A model generated the notes under the pieces. That model was not told the DNA's origin, searched no databases, and saw only the letters and a program-made list of their open reading frames with translations. 23,944 bases of DNA, taken from a virus. A program made the translations under genes and the position numbers. Shown here piece after piece: positions 18,121 to 23,944 of this stretch (positions are counted from its first letter, which is position 1; the number at the start of each line of letters is the position of its first letter). Location of the stretch: IMG/VR virus record IMGVR_UViG_3300003885_000042, positions 1-23,944 of that record. The stretch is one strand, 5' to 3'.

Positions 18121-19560
18121 ATGGCAGCACCCGCCACCAAGATAATCGAACTACGTCCGCAGCCAGGCCCCCAGGAAGCATTCTTATCGAGCCCGGCAGA
18201 CATCATCATCTACGGAGGCCATGCCGGCGGTGGCAAGAGCTACGGCCTCCTCCTCGAACCGACGAGACACATCAACGTCAAAGGATTCGGCGCCGTTATC
18301 TTCCGGCGGAAGCTGACCCAAGTCACGAACGAGGGGGGTCTGTGGGATGAGGCCCTTGGCATATACCCGATGCTTGGAGGCAGGGACCGGGGAGAACCAC
18401 ACCTCGACTTCAAGTTCCGTGGAGGGACGAAGATCGGGTTCGCCCATCTGCAGCTCGAGGACACAGTGCTGGATTGGCACAGCGCCCAGATCTGCATGCT
18501 CGGATTCGATGAGCTGACACAGTTCAGTAAGAAGCAGTTCTTCTACATGCTGACCCGGAATCGGTCGGTATGCGGCATCAGGCCCTACGTCAGGGCGACC
18601 TGCAACCCTGACGCGGACTCATGGGTAGCCGAGTTTATCAGTTGGTGGTGGGACCCAGAGACGGGCTACGCGATCCCTGAACGGTCTGGCGTTATCAGAT
18701 GGATGGTAAAAATCGACGAGGAGGTTAACTGGTTCAACAGCGATAAAGAGGCAATCAAATGGATTAAGGCAAATGGCCATCCGGAAGATCTCCTGCCCAA
18801 GAGCGTGACGTTCATCGAGGCGAAGCTGGACGACAACAAGAAGCTCCTGGAGAAGGACCCAAACTACAAGGCCAACCTGTACGCGCAGGACCGTGTAACC
18901 AGGGAGAGGCTGATGGCCGGCAACTGGAAGATCAGAGCCACAGGGGGAAACCTATTCAAGAGGGAGGACTTTGAGATAGTAGACGACTACCCGAGGGACT
19001 GGGTGAAGGCCGTGCGGTACTGGGACTTCGCTGGCACCGAGGCGAAGCGGGCCAGATCCAAGAACAAGATCCTCGAACACCTGACGAACGACCCCGACTG
19101 GACAGTCGGCATGAAGGGAGTGCTGGACCGGCACGGAACGATATTCATCGTCGACATGATCCGGAAGCGAATATCATCAGGGAAGACAGAGGTGCTCACG
19201 AAACAGACAGCAGAGATTGACGGCAAACGGGTTCAGGTGTGGATCGAGCAGGAGCCTGGATCATCAGGAAAATTCGTCGTCCATCATTATCGCAAGAAAG
19301 TCCTACTCGGCTACACTGTGAAAAGTGACAAGGTAACCGGATCAAAACTATCCAGGGCTGAGCCATACCAGGCGACAGCCGAGGCAGGAAACATCAAGCT
19401 GGTGCGTGGACCATGGAACGCGGTATTCTTGGACGAACACGATGCCTTCATTACGCCAGGGGTTCACGACGATACTGTTGATGGCGGGTCAGGCATGTAT
19501 AAGGCTCTGACAGAGAAACCAGCGAGCACGACCCAGGCCATGGCTAACAGGAGCAAATGA
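18121..19560 (+). CDS. terL: terminase large subunit
   Basis: A 479-residue packaging ATPase-nuclease. The ATPase domain has Walker A GGHAGGGKS (32-40), Walker B CMLGFDE (125-131), and coupling segment ATCNPDADSW (159-168). The nuclease domain has the first acidic residue in RYWDFAGTEA (D302), a central IFIVDMIR strand (D345) and the final HDDTVDGGSG near residue 458, matching the RNase H-like TerL nuclease. Length is normal. No ribosome site is seen before the ATG; a -10-like TACAAT lies 6 bases upstream. Its stop overlaps the portal start by ATGA. Confidence 0.95.
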   Translation: MAAPATKIIELRPQPGPQEAFLSSPADIIIYGGHAGGGKSYGLLLEPTRHINVKGFGAVIFRRKLTQVTNEGGLWDEALGIYPMLGGRDRGEPHLDFKFRGGTKIGFAHLQLEDTVLDWHSAQICMLGFDELTQFSKKQFFYMLTRNRSVCGIRPYVRATCNPDADSWVAEFISWWWDPETGYAIPERSGVIRWMVKIDEEVNWFNSDKEAIKWIKANGHPEDLLPKSVTFIEAKLDDNKKLLEKDPNYKANLYAQDRVTRERLMAGNWKIRATGGNLFKREDFEIVDDYPRDWVKAVRYWDFAGTEAKRARSKNKILEHLTNDPDWTVGMKGVLDRHGTIFIVDMIRKRISSGKTEVLTKQTAEIDGKRVQVWIEQEPGSSGKFVVHHYRKKVLLGYTVKSDKVTGSKLSRAEPYQATAEAGNIKLVRGPWNAVFLDEHDAFITPGVHDDTVDGGSGMYKALTEKPASTTQAMANRSK

Positions 19561-21140
19561 TGAGCGCGAAACTCAAGATCGTACCCGTGGCAGACAGAAA
19601 CCGGGAACGCATGGACCGGTGGATCAACCAGACAAACAAGTTCGGATCGGTCACAGATCCAATAGCCCGTACCTCATTTTTCAGAGACTTTAACGTAGAC
19701 AGATTCGTGCTGGAGGCGATGTTTAGATACGACTGGGTCACGAGACGTGCAGTTGAGATTCCGGCAAAGGACGCAACACGGGAATGGATTATCCTTCAGC
19801 ACGACGATCCAGAGCGAGTACAGGCAGCAGAGGACGAGCTCGAGCGCATAGACGCCCGCGGCAAGTTCGAGGAGGCTATCCTCTTAGGCAGACTTTACGG
19901 CGGCAACGTGATGATCCTCGGGGCGTTTGATGGCAGGGCACCGGAGGAGCCACTGACAGTAGCGAAGCGCCCAACACTGTTCGTGGCTAACGTTGATAGA
20001 TTCCTTGCATACCCTCAGACGTTCTACACAGACCCGCTGGACCCGAACTTCGGCGAGGTCGAGCTGTACCTTGTTAACCGGCCACACGTCCATGGCTCAG
20101 ACGTCAAGCGTGTCCACGAGAGCAGGATCATCCGGTTCGATGGCAACTACCTACCACCGCTTGAACGGATCCGAAACTTCACATATGGCGCGTCGATCAT
20201 TGAGAACATATTCGAGGCCGTGCGCCAGTTCGGAGTAGCAAACCAGTCTGGCGCATCGATCCTTGAGGACTTCATCACCAAGAAGCTTAAGATCGCTAAC
20301 CTGGCTGACCTCGTATCGAACGAAGCCGGTGAAGCCATGCTGATCAAGCGCATGGGGATCATGGCAGCAGAGATGGCGACCAACAACATAGCTCTGTATG
20401 GAGAGGACGAGGAGCTGGAGAAGATGGGGACACCAGTCTCTGGCCTGCCAGACATGGTCGATATCTTCATCGATATCGTATCGGCAGCGGTCGAGATTCC
20501 TAAGTCCAGGTTCTTCCACAACCAAACGGGCCGACTGGGCGGAGATGCCGGCGCCAACGACCTGCGGAACCACTACGACAACATAGCCGCATACCAGAAG
20601 AACAGACTACGAGCCAAGATGCAGAGGTTCCTTGATGTCGTGCTTGCTCCGCTTGGATTCGAGTCAGGTGAGATGGGGTTCGAGTGGGCTCCACTATGGC
20701 AACTGTCAGAGACCGAGCAGGCAGAGGCCAGGCTATCAGTCGCACAATCAGACCAGATCTACATCCAGAATGGTGTGGTCGAACCTGAAGAGGTCGCCAT
20801 GAGCCGATTCAGTGAAGAGGGCATCAACCTTGACGACATGACGATAGAGATTAAACCTCGAGAGGAGTTCCTGGCAGCATTGAAGGCAGGAGAAGGTGAG
20901 ACCCAGGAGGAGGATATCACTGGCGAAGAAGACTTCGAGGATCAGGAAGGCGGTATGTCCATGGATGAAGAAGGCAAGATGACCTGGCCGATGTTTATGA
21001 AGGGCAAGATGGGACCACTGATGAAGAAACACATGAAGGCAGGAAAGTCTCACTCAGAATCCCACGTCGCAGCCATTAAAGAGATCGCTGCCAAGTGGGA
21101 GAAATACAAAAAAGCACACAAGGGGAAAACAGATGGCTGA
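19557..21140 (+). CDS. portal protein (DUF1073 family)
   Basis: A 527-residue DUF1073-type portal protein. Typical blocks: WVTRRAVEIPAKDATREWI near 60-80, EEAILLGRLYGGNVMILG near 105, VHESRIIRFDGNYLPP near 190, and VEIPKSRFFHNQTGRLGGDAGANDLRNHY-type region (about 310-345). It forms the dodecameric channel at one capsid vertex, docking the terminase. The last 90 residues are an added acidic then Met/Lys-rich tail (EEDFEDQEGGMSMDEEG, WPMFMKGKMGPLMKKHMK) that is probably flexible. AGGAG precedes an ATGATG doublet; the second ATG (19560) is better spaced. Confidence 0.9.
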   Translation: MMSAKLKIVPVADRNRERMDRWINQTNKFGSVTDPIARTSFFRDFNVDRFVLEAMFRYDWVTRRAVEIPAKDATREWIILQHDDPERVQAAEDELERIDARGKFEEAILLGRLYGGNVMILGAFDGRAPEEPLTVAKRPTLFVANVDRFLAYPQTFYTDPLDPNFGEVELYLVNRPHVHGSDVKRVHESRIIRFDGNYLPPLERIRNFTYGASIIENIFEAVRQFGVANQSGASILEDFITKKLKIANLADLVSNEAGEAMLIKRMGIMAAEMATNNIALYGEDEELEKMGTPVSGLPDMVDIFIDIVSAAVEIPKSRFFHNQTGRLGGDAGANDLRNHYDNIAAYQKNRLRAKMQRFLDVVLAPLGFESGEMGFEWAPLWQLSETEQAEARLSVAQSDQIYIQNGVVEPEEVAMSRFSEEGINLDDMTIEIKPREEFLAALKAGEGETQEEDITGEEDFEDQEGGMSMDEEGKMTWPMFMKGKMGPLMKKHMKAGKSHSESHVAAIKEIAAKWEKYKKAHKGKTDG

Positions 21141-21324
21141 TCCAGAAGAAGCGATCACAGAACTTGAAGGATTTATCGGACATCGGGTATGTACTACGCT
21201 GATGGTGATTGGTGCAGAGTCAGGACATATCGAACGCAGCGAATGGGACACCCGTGTAGGACAGGCCGTTAAGGACGCCTACGATGACTTCTACAAACAG
21301 GACCAGACACAACGGAAAGGGTAG
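21133..21324 (+). CDS. small hypothetical head-region protein (63 aa)
   Basis: A 63-residue acidic helical protein, MADPEEAITELEGFIGHRVC, ending QDQTQRKG, with an AAGGGGAAA site before the ATG. It overlaps the portal gene by 8 bases and ends directly at the start of the Mu F-like gene. Position between portal and head morphogenesis genes suggests a structural or chaperone role. Family not recognised. Confidence 0.7.
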   Translation: MADPEEAITELEGFIGHRVCTTLMVIGAESGHIERSEWDTRVGQAVKDAYDDFYKQDQTQRKG

Positions 21325-22218
21325 ATGGCTAACGTCGTAGCAGTTAGCGAGAACATCAGGCGGCGCCGGCGCGGGCTCGAATTTGTAGAACGCAACAGAC
21401 GCAAGAAGCGCATGCCGCCACAGATGAAGCTGAGACGGTTCGAGAGGGCTCACCAGGCGCACATTATGGCGTTGATCAAGCCATACGAGGAGATGGTCAA
21501 AAGCGAACTGTTTCCGGTGATCGAGACCATTGTCAGTGAAAGCAAGGTCAGGGTGGATGATCCGACTGACATCATCGAGCGCATATTTAACGGCATCAGA
21601 GTCAGGTTCCTGACCACATTTACCGATCAGTCAATTGAACAGGCAACACTGAGGACAGCGGCAGCGATAGACCGTGAAAACAGAGACCTGTTCAGGCGTC
21701 AGTTTAAGACCGTATTCAATGCAGATCCGGTAGCAGCTGAGCCATGGTTGGAGCAGGAGGTCAGGACGTTCGTCGCAGAGAACGCATCGCTGATTAAGAC
21801 ATTACCAGAGGAGAACCTGGCTGACATCGAACAGATGGTGTTCAGAGACGCACGTCGAGGAGAGTCACCGCAGAAGATCAAAGCAAACATACTCGAGCAG
21901 TTCGAGTCCACCGAGTACAAGGCCAGACGCATCGCACGCGACCAGGTATCTAAGTTCAACGGCAGGCTGAGCGAACTACGCCAGCGGCAGACAGGAATCA
22001 CCAGGTACGAATGGCAGACGTCAGAGGACGGCAGAGTGCGATCAAGGGCGAATACGTCTGGATATTCTGACCATGCCAGGCTTAATGGAAAGATATTCTC
22101 ATGGGACGATCCACCGGTGACTGTGTTTAAGGGGAAGCGGGCCGGCGAACGAAACCACCCAGGCCAGGATATCCAATGCCGATGCCACGCGATCCCGGTG
22201 ATGGATGACCTCTTGTAA
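21325..22218 (+). CDS. Mu F-like/SPP1 gp7-like head morphogenesis protein
   Basis: A 297-residue protein. A basic N-terminus (ENIRRRRRGLEF, NRRKKRM) is followed by helices and, in the C-terminal third, the phage Mu F / SPP1 gp7 domain: YKARRIARDQVSKFNGRLSE, TRYEWQTSEDGRVR, DHARLNGKIFSWDDPP and the closing HPGQDIQCRCHA. Family members are minor head proteins linked to the portal that act in capsid assembly and may carry injection functions. It starts right after the preceding stop, with AAAGGG upstream. The TAA stop is inside a candidate -35 box for the next gene. Confidence 0.9.
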   Translation: MANVVAVSENIRRRRRGLEFVERNRRKKRMPPQMKLRRFERAHQAHIMALIKPYEEMVKSELFPVIETIVSESKVRVDDPTDIIERIFNGIRVRFLTTFTDQSIEQATLRTAAAIDRENRDLFRRQFKTVFNADPVAAEPWLEQEVRTFVAENASLIKTLPEENLADIEQMVFRDARRGESPQKIKANILEQFESTEYKARRIARDQVSKFNGRLSELRQRQTGITRYEWQTSEDGRVRSRANTSGYSDHARLNGKIFSWDDPPVTVFKGKRAGERNHPGQDIQCRCHAIPVMDDLL

Positions 22219-22241
22219 TCAACCGCAAGCCTGTCTACCAT
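22213..22241 (+). promoter_or_regulatory. candidate promoter for a leaderless DUF2213 message
   Basis: TTGTAA (22213-22218) and TACCAT (22236-22241) are 17 bases apart, and TACCAT ends 6 bases before the ATG at 22248. Transcription would begin at about the A of ATG, which fits the absence of a ribosome site. Each box matches consensus at 4 of 6. Confidence 0.35.
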
Positions 22242-22247
22242 TCGACC

Positions 22248-23944
22248 ATGGCTCTCAGATTCGACATCACGAAGCTCGACGACCCACGGCGTGATCACAA
22301 CGGCTACCTTGTAGCCGATGCACACGCAACCAGAACAGGCGTGTTCGTTTATCACCATCCTGATGGGTCTACCACACGCGAGCTTCGCCATCCTGATGAC
22401 GTTTTCAAAACCGGATCTGTTAACACCCTCAAAAACAGACCGCTCACAGATGGACATCCCCTCGAAGGTAAGGTCGACTCAAGTAATACCAAACGTCTCG
22501 CTGTCGGAATGACAATAGAGAACCCGAAACACGGTGACAGGTACATCGATACCAAGATACAGATCACAGATGAGACCGTCATCGAGAGGGTGCTTACTGA
22601 TGACAACCCACTTCGAGAGCTGTCATGTGGTTACGAGGCAGAGATTGTTAAGGAGGACGGCGTCTATCAAGGCGAGGAGTACGATCACCGTCAAACGAAC
22701 ATCAAGTACAACCACATCGCACTCGTCAAACGTGGTCGGGCAGGACCAGAAGTACGACTGCAGCTGGACGAAGAAGATGCCGCCGGCGATGGTCTCGAGG
22801 ACTTCGTGAAGACGGACATCGAGACTACCGAGGAAAAGATACACATCCCTGTACGTGGGAACGAACAGTTCAAAGAGGGAAGCTTCAGAACGATCAAACT
22901 GAAAGGGGTCGAAGGAGTCAGCCTGGTTACAGCAAAACTCAAGAACCCGACTGACGGAAAAGAGGGATCGATGGTCTCTCAGAAGTTCATCTTCGATAAG
23001 AACAAATTCAACATGGAGCAGGCTAAGGAGTTCGTATCTAAAAACAAAGGAGACGCCGCCGATGATCTCGTCGTAGATTTCCAGGAGACTGATAAAACAA
23101 TAGAGATCGACGTCAAGGGTTTCAATATGTTCGTCCCTAAGTCGTTCAGGACCGTCGACATCAAAGGGGTCGATGGTGTACAGGTACTCGTCGGAAGATT
23201 AAACAGACCTCACAGTGGAAAAGCTGGATCTGATACACCACAGAAGTACATATTTGATAAGGAAAAATTCTCGGTATCAGAGGCTAAAGCATTCATCGCA
23301 AAACGTGGCGATTCAGCCGACCTTGTAAAAATCAAAGATATCGACCAAACTAGCAACAGAGACAAGCCTAAACCCAGAGGGGACAGCGACATGATCAAGA
23401 TCAAACGCGACGCCGTAAAAATCCGCGCCTTCAACATGGATGCATTCGAGCTCCAGATCGAAGACAACGTAGAGAGCGGCGAGAAGGCCGTCGAACTCGT
23501 CATCGACAGACTGGACGTTGCCATTGCCCATATCAAAACACTCGAGGGCGAACTCGACCACAAACAAGGTCGCATCGATGCGCTTGGTGACCAAGGCAAA
23601 GTGTCACTGTCGAAACTTAACGATCTTGTTAAGGACCGGACAGATGCGATCAATGCCGCCCATTACCTCGGCCTCACCGACTATATGGACATGGAGACCG
23701 AAGCACTGAAGAAGGCGGTGGTCTGTAAGGCATACCCACAAGTCAAGCTCGATGACCTCACATCCGATCACATCGAGGGTCGTTACGATACGATCATCGA
23801 AGGAATCAAGACCGAGAACAACAACCTGAAGTCCATGCAGGAGCTCAAGAGTCCAGCAGGTAAGGGCAGTCGGTTCCCGGTCAGAGCAGACGAAGGCGAT
23901 CCTCGCTCAAAGTTCCTGGAAGATACGCAGAATATGTACATGAG
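22248..23944 (+). CDS. DUF2213 prohead protease/scaffold fusion (partial, runs off the window)
   Basis: Open for 565 codons to the window edge. Residues 1-165 match DUF2213, a putative capsid maturation protease: NGYLVADAHATRTGVFVYHH, LKNRPLTDGHPL, SSNTKRLAVGMT, LRELSCGYEAEI and IKYNHIALVKRGRAGPEVRL (conserved His and Ser are visible). Residues 198-283 and 285-368 are a tandem duplication of one domain (SFRTIKLKGVEGV / SFRTVDIKGVDGV, QKFIFDK / QKYIFDK, AKEF / AKAF). From about 382 the protein is helical and charged (DRLDVAIAHIKTLEGELDHK), like a scaffold. No ribosome site is seen at the ATG; a leaderless message is possible. Confidence 0.85.
   Translation, partial: MALRFDITKLDDPRRDHNGYLVADAHATRTGVFVYHHPDGSTTRELRHPDDVFKTGSVNTLKNRPLTDGHPLEGKVDSSNTKRLAVGMTIENPKHGDRYIDTKIQITDETVIERVLTDDNPLRELSCGYEAEIVKEDGVYQGEEYDHRQTNIKYNHIALVKRGRAGPEVRLQLDEEDAAGDGLEDFVKTDIETTEEKIHIPVRGNEQFKEGSFRTIKLKGVEGVSLVTAKLKNPTDGKEGSMVSQKFIFDKNKFNMEQAKEFVSKNKGDAADDLVVDFQETDKTIEIDVKGFNMFVPKSFRTVDIKGVDGVQVLVGRLNRPHSGKAGSDTPQKYIFDKEKFSVSEAKAFIAKRGDSADLVKIKDIDQTSNRDKPKPRGDSDMIKIKRDAVKIRAFNMDAFELQIEDNVESGEKAVELVIDRLDVAIAHIKTLEGELDHKQGRIDALGDQGKVSLSKLNDLVKDRTDAINAAHYLGLTDYMDMETEALKKAVVCKAYPQVKLDDLTSDHIEGRYDTIIEGIKTENNNLKSMQELKSPAGKGSRFPVRADEGDPRSKFLEDTQNMYM
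23377..23393 (+). promoter_or_regulatory. possible internal ribosome site and start for a separate scaffold protein
   Basis: GAGGGG (23377-23382) lies 8 bases before an in-frame ATG at 23391 (residue 382 of the DUF2213 protein), exactly where the duplicated domains end and the coiled-coil part begins. Lambda C/Nu3 uses such an in-frame internal start to make its scaffold. Use of this start is inferred. Confidence 0.4.

Noticed and set aside
21018-21030. CTGATGA next to GAAA on the plus strand in the portal gene
   Set aside because: Only one base separates the two core parts, so stem II is absent; explained by coding sequence.

Overview
The window looks like part of a tailed dsDNA bacteriophage genome (or prophage) of a Gram-negative, probably proteobacterial, host. 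Evidence is dense ATGA/GTGA-coupled genes, Shine-Dalgarno leaders, sigma70-type promoters, and a run of phage families: RecT, DUF932, an O-like replication protein with a DnaB helicase, RuvC-like resolvase, terminase, DUF1073 portal, Mu F-like head protein and a DUF2213 protease/scaffold. No integrase, lysis or tail gene is visible. Both ends cut through genes (recT on the left, the DUF2213 protein on the right). The host assignment is inference.

Layout. (1) 1-3628, minus strand: a leftward early recombination operon, in transcription order an 81-aa protein, a 155-aa protein, an 87-aa protein, a 109-aa protein, DUF932, a 74-aa protein and RecT. Two intercistronic gaps of this operon each hold a complete type I hammerhead ribozyme (1044-1099 and 2846-2900). 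In both, the UGA stop codon of the upstream gene is part of the catalytic CUGAUGA core, so the predicted polycistronic RNA should cut itself into three messages. A third gap (2192-2243) looks like an attenuator. (2) 3628-3728: divergent promoters whose -10 boxes overlap, with dyad symmetry centred on 3684, facing a small regulator gene at 3728. (3) 4051-8900, plus strand: replication region with an O-like protein carrying six helically phased repeats (probable origin), DnaB, and many small coupled genes, several with zinc-ribbon motifs. (4) 8894-12352: DUF3850 fusion, RuvC-like resolvase, J-domain protein, tiny membrane proteins. (5) 12399-17837: ParB-methyltransferase fusion, TerS-like protein, a second phased repeat array, an odd tRNA, and a cytosine-C5 methyltransferase gene with a second long gene overprinted inside it in another frame. 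(6) 17834-23944: terminase large subunit, portal, head morphogenesis protein and a protease/scaffold with a duplicated domain.

How it fits together: the left operon supplies recombination functions, the right arm supplies replication, junction resolution, DNA modification and then DNA packaging and capsid assembly. The most notable points are the pair of hammerhead ribozymes built into stop codons of one operon, the 1-kb dual-coding stretch, and the two 10-bp-phased repeat arrays. Family names are recalled from sequence patterns only; no database search was run.
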